DNA of 64,000 nt, taken from positions 121,695 to 185,694 of the forward strand of contig NZ_JACABA010000007.1 of NCBI RefSeq assembly GCF_013377015.1, written 5' to 3'. The stretch's first letter is position 1. Every line of letters starts with the position of its first letter. Source of the stretch: Rhodopseudomonas sp. GTDB lineage: Bacteria; Pseudomonadota; Alphaproteobacteria; Rhizobiales; Xanthobacteraceae. Below are positions 18,298 to 27,643 of the stretch, one piece after another. A program made the translations under genes and the position numbers. The notes beneath the pieces were generated by a model. That model ran no database searches. It saw only the letters and a list, made by a program, of their open reading frames with translations, and had not been told where the DNA came from.

Positions 18298-19281
18298 TCA
18301 GCGCGGCCCGGACCGGCCATCGAGATGGTCTTGGAAGAACCGCACCACGCTGGCGTTGAACTCGCGGTGGAAGCCTGCCCGATCGAACTCCGGCGGATTG
18401 TCGGCGCAGATCCGCGGAATTGCGGCGGCGAGTTGCGGCGAGCACGGTGCCAGAAATGCAAAATGCCCGGCCGGCACGACGTGCAGGTCCGGATTGCCCG
18501 ACAGGCTGCTGGCGATGCGCGCATTGCCCGACCCGTCGCCCACGCCCGGGCCTCCCCGTTCCGATCGCCAGTGCTGGAGCGGAACGTCGATCGCGGCCAG
18601 ATTGTCCCGCGTGAAGGCGCCGCTCGCCGGATCGACAATCACCGCGGCTCTGATGCGCGGATCGTGTGGCGGGTTCGGCGCGGCTTCGCCGCTGTGAAGC
18701 TGCGCGCACGCTCCGGTCTCCTCCTTACAGACCTCGGCGATCCGTTTGAAATCCGGCGTGACGCCGATCAGCACCAGGCCGGTATAGCCTCCTTTGGAGA
18801 AGCCGAAGAAACCGATCCTGGCGGGATCGACAACCGCCCTGTCGGTCCAATCGCGCAGCATGAAATCGAGCAGGCGGATCATATCCAGTGGACGCGACGC
18901 ATAGCCGGACAGGTCGTCGCGCCGCGACAGGTCGTTGCCGTTATCCCCCGGATGATTGATGGCTGCGACGACAAAGCCGGCATCGGCCAGCGCCTCCGCG
19001 GTGTCGTGATGCGCGCCGAACCACGCGCCGCGGCCATGGGAAAAAATCACCAGAGGCAATTTCACCGCTGGGACCGGGCAATCCTTCACACCCGTCAGCC
19101 CCAAATCGGCCGGAGGCGCCAGCGTGCCGAGCCGCACGTCCTTCGGCTCGCCCGCGCATGGATACCAGATGGCGCCTGCCAAGCCTGGGTCGGAATCGAG
19201 AAGCTGGACGCCAGCCGCACGCACCGGCGCACCCAAACAAAAAAAGACTATGACACAAGCCCCATACGCCTTGAGTCGCAA
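18298..19281 (-). CDS. Secreted alpha/beta hydrolase (dienelactone/PAF-acetylhydrolase type)
   Basis: A 327-residue exported esterase-like protein. The signal peptide is ACVIVFFCLGAPVRAAG. The fold markers are LPLVIFSHGRGAW (oxyanion strand-turn), the nucleophile elbow GFFGFSKGGYTG with Ser in GFSKG, an acidic strand near DPRIRAAVIVDP and a C-terminal AGHFAFLAPC carrying the likely catalytic His. The Cys pair positions fit a periplasmic location. The start is a TTG at 19281 preceded by AGGGGG. The natural ester substrate is unknown. It is transcribed away from the gene cluster at 19448-21908 only by distance: both run on the minus strand, with a 166-base gap. Confidence 0.85.
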   Translation of the reverse strand: MRLKAYGACVIVFFCLGAPVRAAGVQLLDSDPGLAGAIWYPCAGEPKDVRLGTLAPPADLGLTGVKDCPVPAVKLPLVIFSHGRGAWFGAHHDTAEALADAGFVVAAINHPGDNGNDLSRRDDLSGYASRPLDMIRLLDFMLRDWTDRAVVDPARIGFFGFSKGGYTGLVLIGVTPDFKRIAEVCKEETGACAQLHSGEAAPNPPHDPRIRAAVIVDPASGAFTRDNLAAIDVPLQHWRSERGGPGVGDGSGNARIASSLSGNPDLHVVPAGHFAFLAPCSPQLAAAIPRICADNPPEFDRAGFHREFNASVVRFFQDHLDGRSGPR

Positions 19282-19447
19282 AGCTGCCCCCTGTTCCGAT
19301 CAACATAGCTGATCGAAGAATGGCGACGGAACTGTGTCGGATTCGCGCATGCCGATGAGGATAGGCAAACATTTCGCCGACGAAATCGCCTGGCCGAATC
19401 TGCGTCGGCTCGCATCCGTCTCCAGCGCGCAATTTCGTCGATCGCGT

Positions 19448-20536
19448 TCAGGGAAGCTTGATGCCCAGCAGCAGATTGGTTTCGTACGGACGCCAACGAT
19501 AGCCGATGCCGAAATCGATCGACGGGCTTTTCCTGAACAGCTCGGCATATTTCGGCTGATAGCGCCCCGGAAATTCGGCGATCGGACCGGCGTAGCGGCC
19601 GAATGGAAAGAACCGCCACGCCTTCTGGTCGAAGGCCGCGAGCGGCACGCCGGAATCGTCCTGGATGATGGTGGCGCTGTTCTTCAGCAGAAAGTCGCGC
19701 ACGGTGGTGAAATTGCCCGCGTGCAGCAGGTAGGACGCGCTCTTGATCAGGCTGTTGCCGGGCGCCAGCGCCTCGCAGAACTTCAGAAAGCCGCTGGCCT
19801 TGACGCCGGAATTGCTCAGATCGGTGCTGAAATAATACAGCGTCCGTTCCACGCCATCGCTGCCGACGAACAGGATCTTGACGCCGCGGGTCGCGAGTTT
19901 CGGCGCGGCGGCCGTAGGCGCGACGACATTGCCATCGCTATCGAGTGAGACCAGCGATACATCGCGGATGGTCTTGCCGGAGCGCGCCAGGAACACGTAG
20001 AGCACCGGCAACACGCCGCTGGCCTGGCTGGTGTGCAGATCGGTCTTCATCATCTTGGTGATGAAGAAGCTGAACGCCAGGATCGAGCTCAGCGAGCGCT
20101 CGACCGAATGCAGCGACAGCGCGACGCCGCCGCGCGGCAGCTTCAACAGATCGGGCACTGTGCCGACCGGCTCCAGCGCGCTCAGCACATAGGTGCTCGC
20201 CTTGGAATAGAAGGCGTTGGCGTAGAGGAAGTCCGGGCCGCTGAACATATAGAACATGGTCGGCTTCGGCGCCGCCAGGTTGATCTCGGTCCAGGCCCGG
20301 ATCTTCGCGAGCTGGCGCTGCTCGAGCTGGCCGAATGCGGTGTCGAAGAATTTGGCGTGGCGCTGCCAGACCGGATCCTTGGTCAGAGGCAGCAGCGGCG
20401 AGTCTGCCGACGGCATCATGCCTGCCAGAAACAGCGCGGTGTCGTTGGCGGTCGCGCCATCTGCGGCGCGCGCCGGCAAAGCGGCGGCGAACAGCAGGCT
20501 CGCCAGGATCGCCGCAAGTCTAAAGCATCGATGCAT
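19448..20536 (-). CDS. Secreted hypothetical protein downstream of amino acid permease
   Basis: A 362-residue exported protein with a clear signal (LAAILASLLFAAALPARA). I do not recognise the family. Visible features are a loaded MFYMFSGPDFLYANAFY segment, alternating beta-like strands (VLPVLYVFLARSG, VKILFVGSDGVERTLYYF) and a C-terminus ending YETNLLLGIKLP. It contains no cysteine pairs or lipobox. Its ATG overlaps the last 17 bases of the permease gene, so the two are almost certainly translated from one mRNA. A role linked to that transporter is therefore likely but unproven. Confidence 0.75.
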   Translation of the reverse strand: MHRCFRLAAILASLLFAAALPARAADGATANDTALFLAGMMPSADSPLLPLTKDPVWQRHAKFFDTAFGQLEQRQLAKIRAWTEINLAAPKPTMFYMFSGPDFLYANAFYSKASTYVLSALEPVGTVPDLLKLPRGGVALSLHSVERSLSSILAFSFFITKMMKTDLHTSQASGVLPVLYVFLARSGKTIRDVSLVSLDSDGNVVAPTAAAPKLATRGVKILFVGSDGVERTLYYFSTDLSNSGVKASGFLKFCEALAPGNSLIKSASYLLHAGNFTTVRDFLLKNSATIIQDDSGVPLAAFDQKAWRFFPFGRYAGPIAEFPGRYQPKYAELFRKSPSIDFGIGYRWRPYETNLLLGIKLP

Positions 20537-21908
20537 CTTGATTGACTGCCGGAACGCTCACGGGGCCGTCGTTGGTTCGCCTGCGAAAGACGGCATAAAT
20601 CGCAAGACCGGAGATCATGATCAAAATGCCAAGAAAGGACTGCAATGGTCGCTCGGTCGCAAGATAGTACATCATGAACAGTGTCACGAGCAGGAAAACG
20701 ATTGGAGTCACCGGGTATCCCCAGGCACGATAGGGTCGCGGCAGGTCGGGATCGGTGATGCGCAGCTTGATCACGCCGAGCACGGTGAAGAACGAACAGA
20801 ACAGCAGGCCGAACTGGATGAAATCGAGCACGGCCTCGAAACTCTGGGTCAGCAGCATCAGATTGGCGACCGCGAGCTGAAACAGGATCGCGGCGATCGG
20901 CGCGCCGCCGCGCGACCGTCGGGCGAAGCGCCGCAACGCCGGCAGATCCTCGCCCATCGTCATCATCACCCGCGGGCCGATCCACATCATCGCGCTGATC
21001 GATGAGACGAGGCCGATGCAGATCATCGCCGCGACGATGCGCCCGCCGGTGTCGCCGAAGATATGGCTGCCGGCGATCCGGGCGACGTCGAGCTGGCCGG
21101 CCATCGCCTGCAGCGGCGTGGTGTAGAGAAACACCGCATTGAGCGCGACATAGAGCACGGTCACGATCAGCGTCCCGGCCAATAGCGCGCGCGGCAGATT
21201 GCGTTGCGGCGTCCGCATCTCGCCGATGATGTAGGTGGCCGCGTTCCAGCCGGAGAACGAGTACATCACAAACACCAGCGCGATCGCGAACGGCGCGCTG
21301 GCGATGTGGCGCCAGTCCGACGCCGCCGGCGCGAACGACACCGGCTGCGGCGTGCCGACCGCGAATCCGGCGGTCAGGAACGCGACGATCAGGGCGACCT
21401 TCAGGATCGTCGCGATCAGTTGGAACTTGCTCGAATGCCTGACGCCGGCGAGTTGCACCAGCGACACCAGCCAGATCACGCCGAGCGCCAGCGCCAGCGG
21501 CGGCACCGCGGGAACGATCGACTTGCCGTATTCGCCGAACGCCATCGCCGCCAGCGCCACCGGCGCGGCGAAGCCCACGGTGGCGGAGACGAAGCCCGCC
21601 AGAAAGCCGAACGCCGGATGGAACGCCCGGCTGAGGAAATTGTATTCGCCGCTGGAGCGCGGAAACATCGCGCCGAGTTCACTGTAGGACAGCGCCCCGC
21701 ACAGCGCCACCACGCCGCCCACCACCCACAGCAGCAGCAGCGAAAAGCCGGAGGCCGTGTCGTTGATCTGGAAGCCGAGGCTGGTGAAGACGCCGACGCC
21801 GACCATGTCGGCCACCACGATGGCGGTGGCCACCGCCACCGAGACTGTTGGCCCTTGTCCTGGATGTGGGACCGGCGTTGCCGTGCCCCCCGTATCCGAT
21901 CCGGCCAT
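20520..21908 (-). CDS. APC-family amino acid permease
   Basis: A 462-residue inner membrane transporter of the amino acid-polyamine-organocation superfamily with about 12 hydrophobic segments. The first helix carries the family ADMVGVGVFTSLG substrate-loop motif, and helix 6 shows MYSFSGWNAATYIIGEM, typical of the LAT/cationic amino acid group. Substrate specificity cannot be fixed. The last 17 bases overlap the start of the secreted protein gene. The ATG at 21908 has a purine-rich GAGAGGG upstream. It is divergent from the lipoprotein gene at 22223, with an AT-rich region between them that probably holds both promoters. Confidence 0.92.
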   Translation of the reverse strand: MAGSDTGGTATPVPHPGQGPTVSVAVATAIVVADMVGVGVFTSLGFQINDTASGFSLLLLWVVGGVVALCGALSYSELGAMFPRSSGEYNFLSRAFHPAFGFLAGFVSATVGFAAPVALAAMAFGEYGKSIVPAVPPLALALGVIWLVSLVQLAGVRHSSKFQLIATILKVALIVAFLTAGFAVGTPQPVSFAPAASDWRHIASAPFAIALVFVMYSFSGWNAATYIIGEMRTPQRNLPRALLAGTLIVTVLYVALNAVFLYTTPLQAMAGQLDVARIAGSHIFGDTGGRIVAAMICIGLVSSISAMMWIGPRVMMTMGEDLPALRRFARRSRGGAPIAAILFQLAVANLMLLTQSFEAVLDFIQFGLLFCSFFTVLGVIKLRITDPDLPRPYRAWGYPVTPIVFLLVTLFMMYYLATERPLQSFLGILIMISGLAIYAVFRRRTNDGPVSVPAVNQDASML

Positions 21909-22222
21909 GCGGTCCCCAACCCTCTCGCGACCCGTTCACTCTGCGGGCTGGCGTCGGTCAATTCAAGTAGCGTTAACAATGAATTAATCAATTCGCTCAA
22001 TTAGTACAAGATTACCCTATAATCCGGGAAGTCGCGCGCGTGCACTGCACAATCGCGGCTGCGTGCTCACAATCGCGACACGATTTCGTGCTGAGGTTGT
22101 TGGTTCGGAATGGGAAAAATCCGAAACGGGGCAGCGCTGAGCGCTGGCCCGCGCGTTTCTTGTGGGGGTGGATGGACGGTTCGGCCAACCAGATGCAGAG
22201 ACGCGAGCGATCGGGCCGGCCC

Positions 22223-23467
22223 ATGATGTCGGCACGGCCGCGTCGTCTGGGCTTGCGCCGGTTTCCGCGGCTTGCGGTTCTGTCTGCGTTGATCCCGCTC
22301 TCCTGCCTGCTGGCGCAATGCGGATCGGCGCCAAACGGCGGCGCCACTGCGCAGCACTCCGGCGCCTCCTTCAACGATCGCTTCCAGGCCGCGGAAGAGC
22401 ATTCCTTCGACCAGCGCTTTCAATCCGCCGAGGTGTTTTCGCCGCGGCAGCCGGTCGAGCCGAGCCGCAAGCGCGTCGCCTCATTCGAGCCGGCTCCGCC
22501 CAAGGCCGAGCGGGCTCAGCCCAAGGTCGCCGCGCTGTCGCCGGCGATGTCGTATCAGCGGCCGCAGACCGCCCAGGAGCTGACCACGCTAGTCAGCCTG
22601 CAATCCTCGGCGTTTCCCTATCTGGGCAAAAATCCGCGCACCGACGAGCCGTTCCTGAACATTTCGAACGGCGAGCGCCGCGGCCATCGCGCCAACGGCC
22701 GGGTCTATTGGCAGGACGAGACCTACAGCGACAACCGCGTGCTGGTGCACATCCCGAAACAGTTCGACCCGCAGAAGCCCGGCGTGATCGTGGTGTTCTT
22801 CCACGGCAACGGCGCCACGCTGGAGCGCGACGTCCGCGACCGCCAATTGGTGCCGCAGCAGATCACCGATTCCGGCGCCAACGCCGTGCTGCTGGCGCCG
22901 CAACTCGCGGTGGACGCCGCCGATTCCAGCGCCGGCAAGTTCTGGCAACCCGGCGGACTGAAGCGTTTCCTCGCCGAATCCGCTGAACATCTGGCGCGGC
23001 TCACCGGCGATCCGAACGCCGCCAAGGCGTTCGCCAACATGCCGGTGGTGATCGTCGCCTATAGCGGCGGCTTCGTGCCCGCGGCCTACAGCCTCGCAGT
23101 CGGCGGACTCGACGGCCGCATCAAGGGCGTGTTCCTGCTCGACGCGCTGTATGGCGAGCTCGACAAATTCGCCGACTGGATCGCCAGCAACCGCTCCGCT
23201 TTCTTCGTCTCGTCCTACACTCGCTACACCAAGCGCCGCGACGACGAACTGATGCGGATGCTGCGCGACAAGGGCATCCGGGTCGCCGAAGACATGGACG
23301 AGCCGCTGCGGCCCAGCAGCGTGGTGTTCGTACAGACCCCGAACGGCGTCACCCACCGCGACTACGTGACGCACGCCTGGACCGAAAACCCGGTGAAGGA
23401 CGTGCTCGCGAAGATGGCGGCGATGCCGACGCCGACGCGGGTCGCCAGCAACGCGGTCAGCCGTTAG
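22223..23467 (+). CDS. Lipoprotein with alpha/beta hydrolase-like domain
   Basis: A 414-residue probable lipoprotein. The signal RRFPRLAVLSALIPLSCLLAQCGSA contains a lipobox (LAQC) for lipidation. A flexible 120-residue linker rich in Phe/Gln/Pro repeats (FNDRFQAAEEHSFDQRFQSA) follows, then a hydrolase-like domain with VIVVFFHGNGATLERD and a VVIVAYSGGFVPAA nucleophile-elbow-like turn and a late His in THRDYVTHAW. The start is uncertain. ATG 22223 puts the charged n-region directly at the signal. In-frame ATGs at 22172 and 22193 also exist. The ligand or substrate is unknown. The stop at 23465 abuts the lipocalin fragment. Confidence 0.75.
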   Translation: MMSARPRRLGLRRFPRLAVLSALIPLSCLLAQCGSAPNGGATAQHSGASFNDRFQAAEEHSFDQRFQSAEVFSPRQPVEPSRKRVASFEPAPPKAERAQPKVAALSPAMSYQRPQTAQELTTLVSLQSSAFPYLGKNPRTDEPFLNISNGERRGHRANGRVYWQDETYSDNRVLVHIPKQFDPQKPGVIVVFFHGNGATLERDVRDRQLVPQQITDSGANAVLLAPQLAVDAADSSAGKFWQPGGLKRFLAESAEHLARLTGDPNAAKAFANMPVVIVAYSGGFVPAAYSLAVGGLDGRIKGVFLLDALYGELDKFADWIASNRSAFFVSSYTRYTKRRDDELMRMLRDKGIRVAEDMDEPLRPSSVVFVQTPNGVTHRDYVTHAWTENPVKDVLAKMAAMPTPTRVASNAVSR

Positions 23468-23471
23468 GAGT

Positions 23472-23595
23472 GGCCACGAACTTCGGAACGCTGGGATTAG
23501 TGAGTTGGAGAACATAGCGGCCGCCGGCTTCAGATACGACGATCCCCCTTCGGAGTTGGGCCGAATAATGGGCTTCCAGTGCGGACAGGCAGAAA
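23472..23595 (-). pseudogene. Lipocalin_5 gene fragment, middle part
   Basis: This matches the middle of the intact lipocalin gene at 49837-50358. The corresponding stretch there is about 50092-50215, coding for SPLYGPNPKGIVVFDSGGHY and LQLTNPSVPKFA. The match begins five bases after the lipoprotein stop codon and ends near 23595. It is decayed and carries no start. With the 5' fragment at 26155 it is one disrupted gene. The rest of the gap (23596-23823) shows no gene. Confidence 0.8.
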
Positions 23596-23823
23596 CGTCT
23601 TTACCGATACGAGCGCCCACGTTCCAACTAGGCCGTGAACCCAAAAATTCGCCGGCGGGCGGCTCGCCAAAGTCCGCTATTCTCCGATAGCGAATAAATC
23701 CCGCAGCGCAGCGAAACGACGCTAAGTGCCAGAAGCCGACAAGTCATCGTGTTCGACGATCGTCAGTCAGGCCCGATAACACATGGATTGAAGTTTTTGA
23801 CTGCGTGATGCCCGCAAGCCGCT

Positions 23824-25974
23824 CTATGGCGCGCTGCGAATACCATCACGCTCCGCTTCCTGGATCAGTCGGGAGGCATCGTCGGCTAACAGGAAGCGTT
23901 GGGCAACGAGGTCGTTTGCGGCTTTCTTGAACGCTGCAACATAAGCCTCTTTCGTCGGATACCTTTCCTCAATCGAGGGACGCGAATCTCCGATCGCAAG
24001 GCGTTCCTGCCTGGTTGCTGCAAAAGGAATGAAACTGCCGCCAAGTGTGCAGATTCCATCTTCAAAGAAATTCCTGTTGAATAGGTTCCAGCCGGTATAG
24101 GTCCCGATTGGAACCGCAACGAAGACGTCACGGATTCCGCCGAGATCATTACCATCAGCGTCCACCTGCGCGACAAGATTGCCGTAGCGGCCCGTGGATA
24201 GCTTGGGTGGATCGCCTGAGATGATACCTGATACGTCCGCGCCGTTGTATGCGCTGCCGTAATCCTGGACATGCAATGGATTGTTGTCGGCGATGAACTT
24301 TACGGCAGGCCGTGTAACTCCGCCGTAGCTGTTGGCCGGAATGCGCGGAAAATGCACCTGATCCGGCGCAACCAGATTGCCCGCCGTGATGGTCGGCCGG
24401 CTGCTGGGCGGTGGTTCGGTCCCATCTTTCACCCAGGCGGCCAGGTGGGTGAGCAGCGCGCGCATGGTCCAGTTGTGCGGATTTGGATTCTGCTGTTGCT
24501 GGCAGGCAAGAAATGGTTCCTTGGTCGGCAACGGCAGTTGGGCCTGCGCATGCTGGGTTGATGCCAGGATGTAGCTCCGGACGTTAGCCGGTTCGTCGAG
24601 GTCCTTAAGCCCAAGCGGATCGGTAAAGCCGAGCGACTGGCGCAACTCCCACAGTTCCAGGGCAGTAGCGGCATGAACGATTTTCGGACATGTCGAGGTT
24701 GCCTGGCAGCGATCGAGAATGCCTTGTGTGCGGCCGGTCAGGGGGTCAGTCACACTCGCGTACGCGAACGGAAACTCAGCCCCGGGGAAAAGATGATCGA
24801 CCGTATGGGTTGTGGCACGGCCGGGCTGCCCGAAGCGGATGTTAAGCGGCATTAAGCCGCCACCGATGTGGGGTAGTGCACCCTCGAAGACGATCTTGCC
24901 CTGTTCGTCACGGTTGAAGCCGAGATGGATCAATGTCCGGATGAACCGCCCGCTCTGGGAGGATCCCATCACGATCGCCTTTCCGCCGGCCACATAAGCA
25001 GGATTGGCGATACCGCCGTCATCCTTTGTAGATGTCTTCAGGAATGCGCCGAGGTCGCGCGCGGCGGCAAAGCCGAGCCCCAATACCAGCGGGTCCCTTG
25101 CGCGGTAGATCAATTCGTAGATTTGGCCCGGTTTGAAACCGGCTTGATAGCAAAGCTGGGTGTCGCTTGCCGCGGCCGGCTTGCCGACCTCGCACGATCC
25201 GAACGACCACTCCGTGTTCGGGATGACGATCCGCGGCTCGTTCTCGCGAACACGCACGGTGAGCGTCGGCAGGAAACCGTCAGCCAACGGCGTCCTGTTG
25301 TCGGTGTTGACCGTTGGGTATGGTCTACTGGCGGGAGTAAACCAGCCACTTTGCAGCGCGACAGTCGTGGTCAGAGCGGGTACGGTCAGTTCGTTGCGGA
25401 CAACGCCGGTGATCGGCGATCCGTCAGCATTCCGAGCAACGGGGACCTGCATCGTCATGCGATTGTTGCCGGCAACAACGTCGGGCTGCCAGCCGAACCA
25501 GACTATGGTGTAGCCCTGTTGTTGCATAAAGCCGTCGCCGGCTTCGGTCAGCGCGTTGGTATTGCCAATATTCGCAGGGCCACCGGGAATATCCGTATTG
25601 ATGAGAGCAAGGCCGCCCTTGTTGCCGCGATTGATAATATTGAAGAACAGCACACCGTTTGCCTTGTTGCGATCAGCCGGCCGCAATATCTCGATGTCGG
25701 TGGAATACTCGACCATGCCTTTGGCGTTTTTTGGCGCGAGCGCAATGTCCTGGATCATGGAGTTCGACGACTCCCGCGGATCGACCTCACCGTAGGCCTT
25801 GCCGATCACACGCTCATAAACGCCAACCTCGCCGAAGTTGCGACCGCCAAAGGCCGGCTTGGCCTCGGTGATCTCGATTCGCACGATCCGCGCCTGCGAA
25901 ACCGCGGGCGCAAACGCGACGAAGGCCACCAATACCGAAAATATCGGAGCAATGATCCTTTTCAGAATCGCCAT
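23824..25974 (-). CDS. Secreted alpha/beta hydrolase domain protein (Abhydrolase_10 type)
   Basis: A 716-residue exported protein of the PF20091 type. The signal is KRIIAPIFSVLVAFVAFAPAV with cleavage near SQA. The long N-terminal beta-rich half (residues 25-250) leads into the hydrolase fold with the nucleophile elbow KAIVMGSSQSGRFIRT (Ser in SQSG) and a catalytic-type acidic loop near FPGAEFPFAYASV. The C-terminal HVQDYGSAYNGADVSG region is also family-like. ATG 25974 follows AGGGGAAA. Codon usage differs from flanking genes. The gene sits between two fragments of a lipocalin gene and beside an IS5 scrap, which is strong context for acquisition by insertion. The substrate is unknown. Confidence 0.85.
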   Translation of the reverse strand: MAILKRIIAPIFSVLVAFVAFAPAVSQARIVRIEITEAKPAFGGRNFGEVGVYERVIGKAYGEVDPRESSNSMIQDIALAPKNAKGMVEYSTDIEILRPADRNKANGVLFFNIINRGNKGGLALINTDIPGGPANIGNTNALTEAGDGFMQQQGYTIVWFGWQPDVVAGNNRMTMQVPVARNADGSPITGVVRNELTVPALTTTVALQSGWFTPASRPYPTVNTDNRTPLADGFLPTLTVRVRENEPRIVIPNTEWSFGSCEVGKPAAASDTQLCYQAGFKPGQIYELIYRARDPLVLGLGFAAARDLGAFLKTSTKDDGGIANPAYVAGGKAIVMGSSQSGRFIRTLIHLGFNRDEQGKIVFEGALPHIGGGLMPLNIRFGQPGRATTHTVDHLFPGAEFPFAYASVTDPLTGRTQGILDRCQATSTCPKIVHAATALELWELRQSLGFTDPLGLKDLDEPANVRSYILASTQHAQAQLPLPTKEPFLACQQQQNPNPHNWTMRALLTHLAAWVKDGTEPPPSSRPTITAGNLVAPDQVHFPRIPANSYGGVTRPAVKFIADNNPLHVQDYGSAYNGADVSGIISGDPPKLSTGRYGNLVAQVDADGNDLGGIRDVFVAVPIGTYTGWNLFNRNFFEDGICTLGGSFIPFAATRQERLAIGDSRPSIEERYPTKEAYVAAFKKAANDLVAQRFLLADDASRLIQEAERDGIRSAP

Positions 25975-26040
25975 ATTTTTCCCCTTCAAATGGTTTGGCC
26001 GCGCATTCACCAGAATGCGGCAGCTTAACTGTCCAACCGC

Positions 26041-26154
26041 GATGCTTGGAAGACATCGGGCCCCCGATACGACAAACTCGCAGCCAACTATCTGGCGTTC
26101 GTCAAACTCGCATCAATCCGAATTTGGCTACGCGCTAATGAGTCCACGGCCTAA
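26041..26154 (+). mobile_element. IS5-type transposase C-terminal remnant
   Basis: An in-frame tail reads YDKLAANYLAFVKLASIRIW then LRANESTA and TAA at 26152, the recognisable C-terminus of an IS5-type transposase. No upstream transposase sequence survives. The sequence just before it belongs to the hydrolase leader. The end of the element directly joins the lipocalin 5' fragment at 26155, marking the old insertion point. Confidence 0.75.
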
Positions 26155-26256
26155 CTGCTCCTTGAGAGATTTCTGCTGGGCCATCAAGCCCCGGATGAAA
26201 ACACCAACCCGAACATCACTATTGTCGCGAATTTTGTCATCGCAGAGCAGCATTGA
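26155..26256 (-). pseudogene. Lipocalin_5 gene fragment, 5' end
   Basis: On the minus strand it begins GCTCAATGCTGC and runs through GTTCGGGTTGG to CTCAAGGAGCAG. This parallels the first 36 codons (signal peptide and start of mature protein) of the intact gene at 50358, with an in-frame TGA and a frame slip. It stops exactly where the IS5 remnant begins. The 26257-26371 stretch beyond it has nothing recognisable. Confidence 0.8.
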
Positions 26257-26371
26257 GCTAGAACTATTCTCCACAGACACTACTGATCAGCTGAGCGATA
26301 CATCATTTCGATATTCGTCGGCGAATGCAGTATCGGACGCTTCTCCCTGCAAACTCTTGCTCTCGAGCACG

Positions 26372-27373
26372 CTAGTCAATTGACACGCCGGTAAACTCAA
26401 CCACCTTGCGCCATTTGTCGGTCTCCTCAGCGACCAGATTGCCGAACTCGACCGAAGTCATCGACAGCGGCACGCCACCAAGGTCGGCGAGCTTTGCGAC
26501 CAACTTCGGGTCCTTAAGCGTTGCGGCCACCGCCCTATTAAGAACGTCGACGATCTCGGGCGGTGTCCCCTTCGGAGCTGAGATGCCGTAAAACGCAACG
26601 ACGTCGAATCCTGGCACACTCTCCGAAATCGCTGGAATGTCCGGCAGGCCGGGCCAGCGCTGCGGCGACGTCACGCCGAGCCCCCGCATGGTTCCTGCGC
26701 GCATCTGCTCCAGAGCAGCCGGCAAATTGTCGAACAGAACTTGAACCTTGTTGGTGATGAGATCGGGATATGCGAGCGCCGTGCCGCGATAAGGCACGTG
26801 TACCATGTCGGTCCCGGTCAGCGCCTTAAACAACTCGGCCGACATATGGATCGACGAGCCGTTGCCTGATGAGGCATAAGAAACCTTGCCCGGATTGGCC
26901 TTACAGTAATCGATGAACTCTTTCACTGACTTCACAGGCAGTGCGGTAGGAACAACCATCAGGTTGGGCAGCCGCATGATGCCGGCGACCGGAGTCGTGT
27001 CGCGAATGAAGTCGTAAGGTAGTTTTTTGTACAAAGAAGCGCTGATTGCATTGTTCGACGCGACAAACAGCAAGGTGTAGCCATCGGCCGGCGCACTGAC
27101 CATTGCCGCTGCCGCGAGATTGCCACCAGAGCCGGTGCGATTTTCCACCACGATCTCCTGCCCGAGACGCTGTGACAGTTCGCGGCTCATCAGCCTAGCC
27201 ACAACGTCGACCGCGCCGCCGGCGGCAAATCCGACCAGCCATCGCACCGGCCGGCTTGGATAATCCGCCGCTGATGCGTAAGAGGGGCACGCTGCCATGC
27301 CCGCCACACAGACCAGAACGAGCCATGCCCGACATGACACGCGATGAAAGGCGGATCGAACAAAGGCTCTCAT
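26372..27373 (-). CDS. TctC/Bug-family tripartite tricarboxylate transporter receptor
   Basis: A 333-residue periplasmic binding protein of the Bug/TctC family, which captures carboxylates or related solutes for TctAB-type permeases. The signal is AWLVLVCVAGMAACPSYAS. The family markers are YPSRPVRWLVGFAAGGAVD at the mature N-terminus, GQEIVVENRTGSGGNLAA, and VPYRGTALAYPDLI, where the ligand-binding loops sit. No TctA or TctB gene is in the window, as is common for this greatly expanded family. The motif GTCACCTCCCATTTGGGGGG lies 128 bases upstream of its start. The ligand is unknown. Confidence 0.92.
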   Translation of the reverse strand: MRAFVRSAFHRVSCRAWLVLVCVAGMAACPSYASAADYPSRPVRWLVGFAAGGAVDVVARLMSRELSQRLGQEIVVENRTGSGGNLAAAAMVSAPADGYTLLFVASNNAISASLYKKLPYDFIRDTTPVAGIMRLPNLMVVPTALPVKSVKEFIDYCKANPGKVSYASSGNGSSIHMSAELFKALTGTDMVHVPYRGTALAYPDLITNKVQVLFDNLPAALEQMRAGTMRGLGVTSPQRWPGLPDIPAISESVPGFDVVAFYGISAPKGTPPEIVDVLNRAVAATLKDPKLVAKLADLGGVPLSMTSVEFGNLVAEETDKWRKVVEFTGVSID

Positions 27374-27500
27374 CTTTCAATGCTCCCTGCCAGCTTGTGT
27401 CGTACGGAACGACGATGACGATCAGAAGCGCAACCCGGGTTGAAATCGGCAGATCGACGTCGCCAGAGACGTCTTCAGCGTGAGCGCGAGATTTTTCTTC

Positions 27501-27520
27501 GTCACCTCCCATTTGGGGGG
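27501..27520. promoter_or_regulatory. Operator-like inverted repeat upstream of TctC-type gene
   Basis: GTCACCTCCCATTTGGGGGG carries the inverted half-sites CTCCCA and TGGGGG. The same 19-20 base motif occurs at 50913-50931 and 52036-52054 beside the luxR gene. A regulator site is inferred from the repetition and dyad symmetry alone. Confidence 0.45.
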
Positions 27521-27643
27521 TCAAGGGCATCCGCTGATAGATCCGCTGTTCTCGTCGCAGGTGGTGGGAAGTCTATCTTGCCCCTTGGGCGCAAACATCG
27601 GAGGCACTGTGCGGCCAAGCGGGACCGCAGCGGACGAGGCGCC

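Noticed and set aside
26041..26154. A complete IS element
   Set aside because: Only the transposase tail remains. No catalytic region, full inverted repeats or target duplication could be found.
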